Positions 24,395 through 34,190 of a stretch of 64,000 nucleotides of DNA are shown here, piece after piece. Location of the stretch: the NCBI GenBank assembly GCA_000717735.1, contig JOBE01000029.1, positions 62,001 to 126,000 of the forward strand, read 5' to 3'. Positions within the stretch are counted from its first letter, which is position 1. The number at the start of each line of letters is the position of its first letter. Below the pieces are notes generated by a model. It made no database searches. It was given only the letters and a program-made list of their open reading frames with translations, and had not been told where the DNA came from. A program made the translations under genes and the position numbers. Source of the DNA: Streptomyces griseoluteus. Lineage in GTDB: Bacteria > Actinomycetota > Actinomycetes > Streptomycetales > Streptomycetaceae.

Positions 24395-27353
24395 TCAGCG
24401 CGGGTCCGTGCCGCTCACCGACGTGGCGGCGAGGAGGGCACCCGCGGTGTTCCGCTGGGTGGCGACGAGCTGCCCGCGCAGCGCGTCCTCGATCCGGTCG
24501 CGGTCGCGCGGGTCGACGGTGAAGGCCTGACGGCCGGCCAGCTCCGGTCGGGCCGTGAGCTGTTCCTCGGTGAGGGCGGTGGGGAGGAGCCGCAGCCAGC
24601 GGCCCTCGTCGGTGAGGGCCCCTTCCTCGACCGCGATGCTTCCCGGGGCACCGTAGACGAGCTGCTGGCTGGTGGAGTCGGTGGCCTTGACGTCCCACAC
24701 GAGGGTGGTGGCGTCGAGCCAGGTCGCCTTGGAGCGGGAGAGGTCGAGGTCCGGCGTGGTGCGGATGCCGGGCAGGAGGTAGCCGGTGTCGCCGCCGACG
24801 AGCCACACCTCCTTGCCGTGGGAGCCGAACTCGAGCGAGCGGTCGCCGGGGACGTCCTTCTCGTCGCCCCGGTGGACGATGTAGCTGAGCGAGGTGGCTC
24901 CTTCGGCCAGCGGCACCTCGAAGACCGCGCCGAAGGCGTCGCTGCTGACCGGGGCCAGCGGCCGGGACCAGTCGGTGGGAGCGGCGGCGCCGGTCCAGGT
25001 GTGCAGCCCCCAGCCCGTGTAGTCGCCGTCGGGACGGTAGTAGTGGACGACGGCCTTCCGCTCGTCCTGCGGCGGGTAGACCCCGGCCGGGACGGTCTCG
25101 GACTGGCCGTCGGCCCCCGCTTCGATCCAGACCTCCCCGGTGCGCCGCAGCTCCATGGTGCGCGGGGGCCCGTCCGTCGTGCCGTCCTTCTCGACGGTGT
25201 AGGAGACGCTGCCGGTGGCGGAGGTGACCTTGACCCAGGCGAACGCGCCGAAGGCGTCCCGGCCGGTGAACTCCGCGGTGGTGCCGCCGGTCGCGAGCTT
25301 CCAGCCGGTGTAGTCGCCGTCGGGGCGCCGGTAGTGGACGACGGCGTAGTCGCGTTCGAAGGCGCTGGGGCGGGTGGGCGCGGCGGGCTCGCCCGCGGTG
25401 GAGGCGGCGCGGCTGCTCGCCACGCGTCCCCGGCCGTCGACGACGACCGCCTTGTAGCGCAGCGGGGTGCCCGCGGGGGTGGCGCCCGGCAGGTTCTGGG
25501 TGACCTTGTACGGGGCGTGGTCGGCGGAGCCGAGGACCTGCCAGGGTCCGTCGCCCACCTGGGCGGCGAAGACGACGCGGCTCAGTTCTCCGCCCCGGAC
25601 GTCGGCGGTGAGTTCGACGGTGCCGGTGGCTCCGGCTGCCGGGGCCGTGAGGGTCACGGCCGGTGCGGTGCGGGAGGTGTCCAGGGGGCGGCCGGCCTTG
25701 AGGACGACCGAGGACAGGGCCGGGACGGTGAGCGTGACCTCGCGGTCGGCGTCGCTGCGGACCGTCGTGGCCTGTCCGTGGAGCGGAGTGAAGGCGGTGC
25801 GGGACGTCCCGGTGCGGAAGGTGACGGTCCGTGGGGTGGTGGCGTTGTTGACCGCGACCAGGTACTCGGTCCGACGCTTCGGGTCGATCCTGGAGGTGAC
25901 GTGGACTCCCGCGCCGGCCGCGTCCGCGTACCGCCCGATCTGCACGCCGTCGCGCAGGGCGGGGTGCTCCTTGGTCAGGCGGGAGAGGCCGGCGATGGAG
26001 CGGTAGAGCGGATGGGTGGGGTCGTAGGCGTCGGTGGCGTGGGTGCGGTCGGTGCCGATGAGGTCGTCGTCGAGGTAGTCGGGGACCTGTGAGGCGAAGA
26101 GGGTCTGGCGAGCGTCCTTGTCGCCGCCGGCGCCGGTGAAGCCCTGCTCGTCGCCGGCGTAGACGACCGGGTTGCCGCGGGAGAGGAAGAGGATCTCGTT
26201 GGCGAGGCGGGCCCGGGCGAGGAGTTCCCGGTCGTCGGCGCCGGGGTTGTCCTTGCGGAGGAACCCGCCGACGCGGCCCATGTCGTGGTTGCCGAGGAAG
26301 GTCACCTGCTCGTAGGCGTTGGCCTTGCCGGTGGTGTACCGGTAGTCCTGGGCGAAGACGTCCGCGAGGGAGGAGGCCGGGCGGCCGATCGACGCGACGT
26401 CGCGGACGGCCTGCTGGAGGGGGAAGTCGAGGGTGGAGTCGAGCCGGCCCCGGGTGACGTAGGGAGCCGTCACAGCGGGATCGGAGGAGAGGACCTCGCC
26501 GAAGATGAGGAAGTCCTTCCGTCCCTGCCGGGCGGCGTAGGCGTCCAGGGCGGTGGCCCACTGGGTCCAGAACTCCATGTCGACGTTCTTGACGGTGTCG
26601 ACGCGGAAGCCGTCGATGCCGAAGTCCCTGACCCAGCGCTGGTAGATCTCGGCGAGCCCGCGCACGACCTCGGGGCGTTCGGTCCACAGGTCGTCGAGGC
26701 CGGTGTGGTCGCCGTAGAGGCCGCTCTCGCCGACGAAGGTCGAGTCGCCCCGGTGGTGGTACATCGTGGGGTCGTTGAGCCAGGCGGGCTTCTTGGCGTT
26801 CCGCTCCGCCGGGGGGACGACGGGTGTGTACGGGAGGCTGTCGGCGTCCACCGGGGCGGCGGTGGTCGTGTCGTCGAAGGGACGTCCGGTGCTGTCCAGG
26901 TAGGGGTAGGCGCCCTTGCTCCGGTAGGCGTACCGGTTCTCGCCGGAGCGGATGACGTCGGCGGTGTGGTTGGTGATGACGTCGAAGAAGACCTTCATGC
27001 CCTTGGCGTGGGCGGCGGCGATCAGCTTCTTCAGGTCCTCGTTGGTCCCGAAGTGTGCCGAGGCCCTTGATGTAGTCGAGCCGCTGGGTCAGGCCCTTGA
27101 GGTCGCCGCCCTGGTAGAAGCCCTCGAAGTAGAACTGCTCGCGCGTGAGGTCGTGCCGGGCGGGCTGTGCGGCGAGTGCCCGGTCCGAGGGCGGCGGCGG
27201 GGTCCGGTGGTCGGCCGCCGCCGGGGTGTGGGCGGCGACGGCCGTCGTCATCAGCGCGACCGCGGTGGCGATGGCGAGGCGCGCTCCCGGGCGTGCGGTG
27301 CGGTGTGCGGCCGTGCGGTGTGCGGCTCGCGTGGGGGTGTGTGGCTCGTGCAC
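24395..27353 (-). pseudogene. Secreted GH13 amylase/pullulanase-type enzyme, disrupted by two N-terminal deletions
   Basis: The signal peptide (GTG 27353; LAIATAVALMTTAVAAHT) and DRALAAQPARHDLTREQFY match the intact paralogue next door. Relative to that copy, an in-frame deletion of about 33 residues removes DRFANGDTSNDRG through DPTDRK, and a second, out-of-frame deletion at about 27057 removes TALWMAPVF through GYHGYWITDF and shifts the frame. The remaining 867 codons are intact: GH13 regions I DVITNHTAD, II GFRVDTVKNV, III FGEV, IV FLGNHDMG, an Ig-like domain, two CBM41-type PUD repeats (VVHYRRPDGDYTGWKL; VVHYYRPDGDYTGWGL) and a pullulanase-type tail. Either the gene is dead, or the assembly lost two segments. 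Confidence 0.7.
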
Positions 27354-27379
27354 GTCTGGGTCCCTTCCAGAGGGGCGGT

Positions 27380-30300
27380 TCAGTGGGTGGGCTGCTGGAC
27401 GCCGGTCGCGCCCAGGAGTGCGCCGTCGGCGGCACGCTGGGTGGCGATGAGCTGTCCTCGTCGTGCCTCGGCGGCTCGGTCGAGGTCGCGGGGGTCGAGG
27501 GCGAAGGCCGACCAGGCCTCGTACCGGGGATGGCGTGCTCGCTGGTCGGCGGAGAGGGTGGTGGGGGTGAGACGCAGCCACCGGCCCTCGTGGGAGAGGG
27601 CCCCGTCGGTGAGCGCGATGCCCCCGGGGGCGTAGACGAGTTGCTGACTGGCGATCCCGGTGCCGGTACCGCGCCAGACGACGGTGGTGTCGTCGAGCCA
27701 GACGGCGTCGCTGCGGCTCAGGTCGAGCGGGAAGGCCCCGCCGAGGGAGGGTGACAGGTAGGCGGGGTCTCCGGCGATGCGCCAGACCTCCCGGCCGTGG
27801 AGGCGGAAGTCGAGGGCCTCGTCGGTGGCGACGTCCTTCTCCTCCTTCTTGTGGAGGATGTAGCTCAGGGAGCGGGCTCTCGCGCTGAGGGGGACCTCGA
27901 AGACGAGGCCGAAGGCGTCGCGGCGCACGGGCCGGATCGGGTCGTTCCATTCGGGCGGGTGGGCGGCGCCGGTCCAGGCGTGGAGCCCCCACCCGTCGTA
28001 GTCGCCGTCGGGCCGGTGGTAGTGGATGACGGCCTTGGCCGGGTCCTGGGGGGTCTGGGCGGCGGCGGGGCGGGTGGCGTCGACCAGGGTGGAGCCCTGT
28101 CGGGTCCAGATCTCGCCGGCGGCGGTGACGTCGAGGACGCGTTCGGGGCCGTCGGGGACGCCGTCCTTCTCCACGGTGAAGGAGAGGCTCGTCGTTCCCT
28201 CGGGCGGGGTCACCCAGGCGAAGGCGCCGTACGCGTCGCGGCCGGTGAACTCGGCGGTGCCGGACCCGGTGCGCAGCCGCAGGCCGTCGTGGTCGCCGTC
28301 GGGGCGCTGGTAGTGCACGACGACGTAACGGCGTTCGGCCTTCGGCCTTGCCGGGGGCGGGTTCTCGCCGCTCGTGGTGGTGCCGAGGGCGGCGGCGGTG
28401 CGGCCCGAGCCGTCCACGGCGACGGCCTTGTAGCGCAGCGGGGTGCCCGCGGCGGTGTCGCCCGGCAGGTTCTGGGTGATCTTGTACGGGGCGTGGTCGG
28501 CGGAGCCGAGGACCTGCCAGGGTCCGTCGCCGACCTGGGCGGCGAAGACCACACGGGTGAGGGGGTCTCCGGAGACGGTCGCGCCGATCTCCACGGTGCC
28601 GCGTGCTCCGGCCGGGGGGACGGAGAGGGTGAGGGAGGGCGCGACGACGCCGCGGGGCAGCGGGGTGCGGGCCTTGAGGACGACGGCCGACAGGGCGGGC
28701 ACGGTGACGGTCACGGTGCCGGCGGGTCCGCTGCGCAGGGGCCGGTGGGTGCCGTACAGGGGGAGGAGGTCCTGGTGGGCGGCTCCGGTGGGGACTTCGG
28801 CGGTCCGGGGCTCCTCGGCGTTGTTGACGGCGACGAGGTACTCGGTGCGGTTGCGGGGGTCGACGCGGGAGAAGGCGTAGACGCCCTGGCCCCCGGCGAC
28901 GTGGCGCTCGATCTGGACGCCGTCGCGCAGCGCGGGGTGGCGCTTGGTGAGGCGGGAGAGGCGGGCGATCGCCCGGTAGAGGGGGTGGCCCGGCTCGAAG
29001 GCGTCGGTCGCGTGGGTGCGGTCGGTGCCGATGAGGTCGTCGTCGAGGTAGTCGGGGACCTGCGAGGCGAAGAGGGTCTGGCGGGCGTCGGCGTCGCCGC
29101 CGGCGCCGGTGAAGCCCTGCTCGTCACCGGCGTAGACGACCGGGTTGCCCCGGCTCAGGAGGAGCAGTTCGTGGGCGAGCCGGTCGCGGCGGAGCAGTTC
29201 GGCGTCGGTGGCGCCGGGGTTGTCCTGGGTGAGGAAGGTGCCGATCCGGCCCATGTCGTGGCTGCCGAGGAAGGTGACCTGCTCGTAGGCGTTGGCCTTG
29301 TCGGTGGTGTAGTGGTGGTCCTGGGCGAGGACGTGTGCGAGGTCTCCGGCGGGTCCGCCGCGCGAGACGTAGTTGCGCAGGGCGGACTGGAGCGGGAAGT
29401 CGAGGGTGGAGTCGAGCCGGCCCCGGGTGACGTACGGGGCGGTGATCGTCGCGTCGGCGGAGAAGGCCTCGGCGAACATGAAGAAGTCCTCGCGTCCCCG
29501 CTCCTCGGCGTACGCGTCGAGGGCGGTGGCCCACTCGGTCCAGAACTCCATGTTGACGTTCTTGGCGGTGTCGACGCGGAAGCCGTCGATGCCGAAGTCC
29601 TCGACCCACCTCTCGTAGATCCTCTTCATGCCCTCGACGACCTCGGGACGCTCGGTCCACAGGTCGTCGTGGCCGAAGAAGTCGCCGTTGAGGCCGCTCT
29701 CGCCGACGAAGGTGGAGTCGCCCCGGTTGTGGTACATGGTGGGGTCGTTGAGCCAGTCCGGCACCTTGGTCCGTGCCGTGGCGACGGGGGTGTACGGGAA
29801 GGAGTCGGCGTCGATCCGGGGGGCCTCCGCGGTGTCGTCGAAGGGGCGGCCGGTGCTGTCGAGGTAGGGGAACGCGCCCTTGGGGCGGTACCCGTACTCC
29901 TTCTCGGCGTAGTCGACGGTGTCGGCGGTGTGGTTGGTGATGACGTCGAAGAAGACCTTCATGCCCTTGGCGTGGGCGGTGTCGACCAGTGTCCGCAGGT
30001 CCTCGTTGGTGCCGAAGTGCGGGTCGACCCGGGTGAAGTCGGTGATCCAGTAGCCGTGGTAGCCGGCCGTGGCGTCCTTCGCGTCCCCCCTGTTCTGGAC
30101 GGGGATGTTGGTGAAGACGGGGGCCATCCAGAGGGCGGTGGTGCCGAGGCCCCTGATGTAGTCGAGCCGCTCGGTGAGCCCCTTGAGGTCGCCGCCCTGG
30201 AAGAACTTCCTGTCGGTGGGGTCGAAGCCGGTCTCCATGCGGGTGCCGGTGAGCCCGCCCCGGTCGTTGGAGGTGTCGCCGTTGGCGAACCGGTCGGGCA

Positions 30301-30490
30301 GCGCCAGGTAGAACTGCTCGCGGGTCAGGTCGTGTCGGGCGGGCTGTGCGGCGAGCGCCCGGTCCGACGGGGGTGGTGCGGCCCGCGACGGTGCCGGTGT
30401 CGTGGTCGCCGTGGACGGTGTGCCGGTGAGGGCCGTCGCCAGGAGGGCGGTCGCCAGGGTCATGGCGGAGCGCCGGAGAGGTCCGGTCAC
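27380..30490 (-). CDS. Secreted GH13 alpha-amylase/acarviosyl-transferase-type enzyme
   Basis: 1036 residues, full length; GTG start with GAGGAGC upstream. Signal peptide (MTLATALLATALTGTPSTA). GH13 barrel with region I DVITNHTAD, region II GFRVDTAKNV (nucleophile Asp), region III MFAEAFSAD (acid Glu) and region IV FLGSHDMG, where the usual Asn of NHD is Ser. Then an Ig-like domain, two CBM41 (PUD) starch-binding repeats and a pullulanase-N2-like end. Acarbose producers carry secreted amylases (AcbE/AcbZ) and an acarviosyl transferase (AcbD); this gene belongs to that group by size and context. Which activity it has cannot be read from sequence. Confidence 0.85.
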   Translation of the reverse strand: MTGPLRRSAMTLATALLATALTGTPSTATTTPAPSRAAPPPSDRALAAQPARHDLTREQFYLALPDRFANGDTSNDRGGLTGTRMETGFDPTDRKFFQGGDLKGLTERLDYIRGLGTTALWMAPVFTNIPVQNRGDAKDATAGYHGYWITDFTRVDPHFGTNEDLRTLVDTAHAKGMKVFFDVITNHTADTVDYAEKEYGYRPKGAFPYLDSTGRPFDDTAEAPRIDADSFPYTPVATARTKVPDWLNDPTMYHNRGDSTFVGESGLNGDFFGHDDLWTERPEVVEGMKRIYERWVEDFGIDGFRVDTAKNVNMEFWTEWATALDAYAEERGREDFFMFAEAFSADATITAPYVTRGRLDSTLDFPLQSALRNYVSRGGPAGDLAHVLAQDHHYTTDKANAYEQVTFLGSHDMGRIGTFLTQDNPGATDAELLRRDRLAHELLLLSRGNPVVYAGDEQGFTGAGGDADARQTLFASQVPDYLDDDLIGTDRTHATDAFEPGHPLYRAIARLSRLTKRHPALRDGVQIERHVAGGQGVYAFSRVDPRNRTEYLVAVNNAEEPRTAEVPTGAAHQDLLPLYGTHRPLRSGPAGTVTVTVPALSAVVLKARTPLPRGVVAPSLTLSVPPAGARGTVEIGATVSGDPLTRVVFAAQVGDGPWQVLGSADHAPYKITQNLPGDTAAGTPLRYKAVAVDGSGRTAAALGTTTSGENPPPARPKAERRYVVVHYQRPDGDHDGLRLRTGSGTAEFTGRDAYGAFAWVTPPEGTTSLSFTVEKDGVPDGPERVLDVTAAGEIWTRQGSTLVDATRPAAAQTPQDPAKAVIHYHRPDGDYDGWGLHAWTGAAHPPEWNDPIRPVRRDAFGLVFEVPLSARARSLSYILHKKEEKDVATDEALDFRLHGREVWRIAGDPAYLSPSLGGAFPLDLSRSDAVWLDDTTVVWRGTGTGIASQQLVYAPGGIALTDGALSHEGRWLRLTPTTLSADQRARHPRYEAWSAFALDPRDLDRAAEARRGQLIATQRAADGALLGATGVQQPTH

Positions 30491-30599
30491 GGGTGTGCTG
30501 CTCCTCGGGAGCGTGGAGGGGCGGGTACGGAAGGGGGCGGCCGGGCACGGCCGGGGATGCGAGAACGCGGGCTCGGCGCGAGGGGGCGCCGGCCGGGGC

Positions 30600-31592
30600 T
30601 CAGGAGGAGCGGGTCCCGGCCACGGGGCTGCCGTCGGACGTCCGCGGGTGCCGGTCCGCGTACCAGCGGACCGTGTCGGAGAGGGCCGTGGCGAAGTCGG
30701 CGCGGGGTGCGTAGCCCAGTTCCCGCCGGATGCGGGTGTCGTCCACCGCGTACCGCTGGTCGTGGCCCTTGCGGTCCGTCACCCTGGCGATCCGGCCGGG
30801 CCCGGCACCGCAGAGCGCGAGGAGGCGGCGGGTCAGGTCCAGGTTGGTGAGGGAGGTGCCGCCGCCGATGTTGTAGACCCGGCCGGGGCGTCCGCCGGTC
30901 CTGACGAGTTCGACGGCGGTGACGTGGTCCTCCACGTGGAGCCAGTCCCGGATCTGGGAGCCGTCGCCGAACAGGGGCACGTCCTCGCCCGCCAGGAGAG
31001 CGGTGACGAAGCGCGGGATCAGTTTCTCGGGGTGCTGGCGCGGTCCGAAGTTGTTGGAGCAGCGGGTGACGCGGACGTCCAGTCCGTGGGTGGCGTGGTA
31101 GGCGAGTGCCATGAGGTCGGCGGCGGCCTTGGAGGCCGAGTAGGGCGAGGTGGGCAGGAGCGGTGCGTCCTCCGCCGCCGCGCCTTCGGCGATCGAGCCG
31201 TACACCTCGTCGGTGGAGATCTGCACGTAGGTCCGTACGCCGTGGCGGACGGCCGCGTCCAGGAGGGTCTGCGTCCCGAGGACGTTGGTGCGGACGAAGA
31301 GCGAGCCGTCCTCGATCGACCGGTCGACATGGGACTCGGCCGCGAAGTGCACGATCTCGTCGTGGCCGGGGACGAGGGTGTCGACGAGCTCCGCGTCGGT
31401 GACGCTGCCGTGCACGAACCGGAAGCGCCGGTCGTCGCGCAGCGGGTCCAGATGGGCGGGGCCCGCCGCGTAGGTCAGGTTGTCGAGGACGGTCACGGAG
31501 ACCTCCGGCGGCCCCGTGGGGCCGAGGAGGCGCAGGACGTGGGCCGAGCCGATGAATCCGGCGCCGCCGGTGACGAGTATGCGTCGGGTCAT
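30600..31592 (-). CDS. rmlB: dTDP-glucose 4,6-dehydratase (AcbB/RmlB)
   Basis: 330 residues from ATG 31592, overlapping the rmlA stop. Extended SDR: ILVTGGAGFIGSAHVLRL binds NAD at 4-21; catalytic TDEVYG and the YSASKAA motif (Tyr and Lys) follow; then NNFGPRQHPEKLIP and DWLHVEDH. It converts dTDP-glucose to dTDP-4-keto-6-deoxyglucose, the precursor of the 4-amino-4,6-dideoxyglucose moiety of acarviosine. Its neighbours are the nucleotidyltransferase upstream and the two amylases downstream. Confidence 0.95.
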   Translation of the reverse strand: MTRRILVTGGAGFIGSAHVLRLLGPTGPPEVSVTVLDNLTYAAGPAHLDPLRDDRRFRFVHGSVTDAELVDTLVPGHDEIVHFAAESHVDRSIEDGSLFVRTNVLGTQTLLDAAVRHGVRTYVQISTDEVYGSIAEGAAAEDAPLLPTSPYSASKAAADLMALAYHATHGLDVRVTRCSNNFGPRQHPEKLIPRFVTALLAGEDVPLFGDGSQIRDWLHVEDHVTAVELVRTGGRPGRVYNIGGGTSLTNLDLTRRLLALCGAGPGRIARVTDRKGHDQRYAVDDTRIRRELGYAPRADFATALSDTVRWYADRHPRTSDGSPVAGTRSS

Positions 31593-32656
31593 GGGTGGAT
31601 CTGCACCTTGCTGTGGTCGCCGAGTACGAGGCGATGGGCGTACGGGAACCGGGGGGCCGCCACGACGGCGTCGCGGCCGATGAAGGAGCGTTCGATGCGG
31701 CCGGCGCCGTCGACGTCGGCCCCGTCGAGGAGGACCGAGGTCTCGATCGAGCTGTCGTGGACGCGGCAGTTGGCGCCGATCGAGGTGTAGGGGCCGATGA
31801 CGGCGTTGCTGATGACGCTGCCGGGGCCGATGACGACGGGCCCGGTGATCCGTGATCCCCTGACCACGGCCCCCTCGCCGAGGACGACTCGTCCCACGAC
31901 GGCGCTGTCGGGGTCGACCTTTCCTTCGAGCCGCCCGCTCAGGCCGTCCAGGACGTGGCGGTTCACCTCCAGCATGTCGTCGACGCTTCCGGTGTCGCGC
32001 CACACGGAGGGGGTCGCTTCGGCGCGGACGTCCCGCCCGTCGTCGATCAGCCACTGGATGGCGTGGGTGATCTCGAGTTCGCCCCTCGCGGAGGGGCGGA
32101 TCGCTCGCACCGCGTCGTGCAGCGCGGGGCTGAAGGCGTAGACGCCGATGAGGGCGAGGTCGCTGCGCGGGTGCGCGGGCTTCTCCTCCACCCGTGTCAC
32201 GCGGCCGGTCGTCTCGACCTCCGCCACGCCGAAGGCGCTGGGGTCGGCGACGGAGGTGACGAGCAGTCGGGCCGCGGCGGGGTGCAGCGTGGCATGGGCG
32301 ACGAAGTCCCTGATGCCGTCCTGGAGGTAGTTGTCGCCCAGGTAGACGAGGAAGTCGTCGTCGCCGAGGAAGTCGCGGGCGATGGACACCGCGTGGGCGA
32401 GGCCCAGCGGGCGGCTCTGGGGGATGTAGGTGATGTCGAGTCCGAAGGCGGAGCCTCCGGCGCCGACGGCCCTTCGGATGTCGCCCGCGTAGTCGCCCAC
32501 GACGAGGCCCACTTCGCTGATGCCGGCCTCCGCGATGGCCTCCAGGCCGTAGAAGAGCACCGGCTTGTTGGCGATCGGCAGGAGTTGTTTGGTCCCGGAG
32601 TGGGTGAAGGGGCGCAGTCGACTGCCGGTTCCACCGGCCAGGACCAGGGCTTTCAC
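31589..32656 (-). CDS. rmlA: Glucose-1-phosphate thymidylyltransferase (AcbA/StrD type)
   Basis: 355 residues from GTG 32656 (VKALVLAGGTGSRLRPFTHS), with GAAGG upstream; further upstream the frame becomes unlike the family. It is the long StrD/RmlA type with an N-terminal nucleotidyltransferase (GDNYLQDG, EKPAHPRSDLALIGVYAF) and a left-handed beta-helix end (hexapeptide GRVVLGEGAVVRGS). Product: dTDP-glucose for the aminodideoxysugar. It is followed directly by rmlB (ATGA overlap). Its promoter region, shared with the divergent aminotransferase, contains the second copy of the 35-bp element. Confidence 0.93.
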   Translation of the reverse strand: MKALVLAGGTGSRLRPFTHSGTKQLLPIANKPVLFYGLEAIAEAGISEVGLVVGDYAGDIRRAVGAGGSAFGLDITYIPQSRPLGLAHAVSIARDFLGDDDFLVYLGDNYLQDGIRDFVAHATLHPAAARLLVTSVADPSAFGVAEVETTGRVTRVEEKPAHPRSDLALIGVYAFSPALHDAVRAIRPSARGELEITHAIQWLIDDGRDVRAEATPSVWRDTGSVDDMLEVNRHVLDGLSGRLEGKVDPDSAVVGRVVLGEGAVVRGSRITGPVVIGPGSVISNAVIGPYTSIGANCRVHDSSIETSVLLDGADVDGAGRIERSFIGRDAVVAAPRFPYAHRLVLGDHSKVQIHP

Positions 32657-32771
32657 ATCGGCTGCCTTCGGTCGGGTGCGGCCTGGCGGTGTCTGGGCAC
32701 GGTCCCTCCTCGCTCTCGAGGCACTTGTCGGCGGTCGCATCGGCGACTCAAGCAGAGCCGCGCCATGCACT

Positions 32772-32806
32772 GCAAGTCATGTCTGAAAGTTTCTGAAATC
32801 TCTTGC
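32772..32806. promoter_or_regulatory. 35-bp cluster element, copy B (rmlA/aminotransferase divergent promoter)
   Basis: GCAAG-N6-CTGAAAGTT-N10-CTTGC over 35 bp, the same length, ends and centre as the element at 18624-18658. It is 116 bp from the rmlA start and 92 bp from the aminotransferase GTG, so it could control transcription both ways. The rest of the motif differs between copies, which suggests the shared words are the bound bases. Confidence 0.6.
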
Positions 32807-32897
32807 TAGCCGTCACCGGAGGGTGCTTCACTCGCCCATCAGAACGATCAACTGGCTTCCAGTGCACTTCAGTTCGTCCGACCCATGGGGGCAACCG

Positions 32898-34190
32898 GTG
32901 GCAGGTCACCAGCGAGAACTGCTGGCCAGAGAGGCACGGCATCTGGCGCCCGGCGCATCCGAGGAGGCCGCGCTCGCCCGGCGCGTCTTCACCGAGGGAC
33001 GAGGCGCCGTCCTCACGGATCTCGACGGCGACCAGTATCTGGACTTCGCCGCCGGCACGCTCACCCAGTCACTGGGGCACAGCCACCCGGAGGTCGTCGC
33101 GGCGCTGACCCGCCAGGCCGAGCGGCTGTGGAACGTGCACGACAGCTCCACACCCGAACGGGCCGCCTTCTTCGAGCTGTTGGCGCGCCTGCTTCCCGAA
33201 CACCTCGACACGTACGCACTGTTCTCCACCGGCGCGGAGGTGGTGGAGGCCGCCCTCCGGGTCGTCCAGTCCACGGCGGAGCCGGGCCGCAACCGCGTCG
33301 GCGCGCTGCGGCACGGTTTCCACGGCAAGACCATGGGCGCCCGCATGCTGGTCCACTGGGACGTCGGCCATCAGGCCTTCGCGGGCAACAGCGTCCTCGG
33401 CTACGCGCCGTACTGCTACCGCTGCCCACTGGAACTCGAGTACCCCGCCTGCGACGTCCGGTGCGCCTCCCTCGTCAACCGGCACATCGCCTCCAAGCCG
33501 AACGTCTCCGCCCTGGTCTTCGAGCCGGTGCTCGGCGCCGCGGGCGTCATCGTGCCGCCCCCCGGCTACTGGGAGCGCGTCTCGGAGGCCTGCCGCGACA
33601 ACGGCGTCCTCCTGGTCGCCGACGAGGTGGCGACGGGCGGCGGCCGCACCGGCGCCTTCCTGGCCTCCGAACTCGTCGGCGTGGAACCGGACTTGGTGAC
33701 CATGTCGAAGGGGATGGCGAACGGCTTCCCCTTCGCCGTCCTCGCGGGACGGCACGACCTCCTGCACTCCCCCGCCGCCGCACCGGCCGGCGCCTACGCG
33801 TCCACCTACGCCGGAAACCCGCTGGGCATCGCCGCCGCACGGGCGACGCTGGAGGTCGTGGAGCGCGACCGGCTCATCGAACGGGTCCGGGTGCTCGGCG
33901 ACCGGCTGAGCGAGCAACTCATTGCCCTGCACGGCCGCTTCGAGGTACTCGGAGAGGTCCGGGGCGTCGGCCTGCTGCACGGTCTCGAATTCGTCCGCGA
34001 CCGCGCCACCCGGGCCCCCGCCCCCGAGACCGCCCGCGCCGTCTACACCACCGCCCTCGACCTGGGGCTCCGGACCTCGGTCGGCGGCCACATCATCCGG
34101 CTCGCGCCCCCCTTCACCCTCGACGAGGCGCTCCTCGACGAGGGCGTACGGATCCTCGGGCAGGCCATCGAACGCGTGGTGGCCGCGTGA
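32898..34190 (+). CDS. acbV: Class III aminotransferase, dTDP-4-keto-6-deoxyglucose 4-aminotransferase (AcbV-like)
   Basis: 430 residues from GTG 32898 (preceded by GGGGG at a good distance); GTG 32823 and 32862 are in frame, but the first has no room for a ribosome site. The fold is class III PLP: STGAEVVEAALRVVQS, GFHGKTMGA, LVADEVATGGGRTG, and the PLP-lysine block TMSKGMANGFPFAV (Lys). The acarbose 4-aminotransferase AcbV is of this class. It adds the amine that becomes the nitrogen bridge in acarviosine, using glutamate as donor. The stop overlaps the ABC ATPase start (GTGA). Confidence 0.85.
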   Translation: MAGHQRELLAREARHLAPGASEEAALARRVFTEGRGAVLTDLDGDQYLDFAAGTLTQSLGHSHPEVVAALTRQAERLWNVHDSSTPERAAFFELLARLLPEHLDTYALFSTGAEVVEAALRVVQSTAEPGRNRVGALRHGFHGKTMGARMLVHWDVGHQAFAGNSVLGYAPYCYRCPLELEYPACDVRCASLVNRHIASKPNVSALVFEPVLGAAGVIVPPPGYWERVSEACRDNGVLLVADEVATGGGRTGAFLASELVGVEPDLVTMSKGMANGFPFAVLAGRHDLLHSPAAAPAGAYASTYAGNPLGIAAARATLEVVERDRLIERVRVLGDRLSEQLIALHGRFEVLGEVRGVGLLHGLEFVRDRATRAPAPETARAVYTTALDLGLRTSVGGHIIRLAPPFTLDEALLDEGVRILGQAIERVVAA

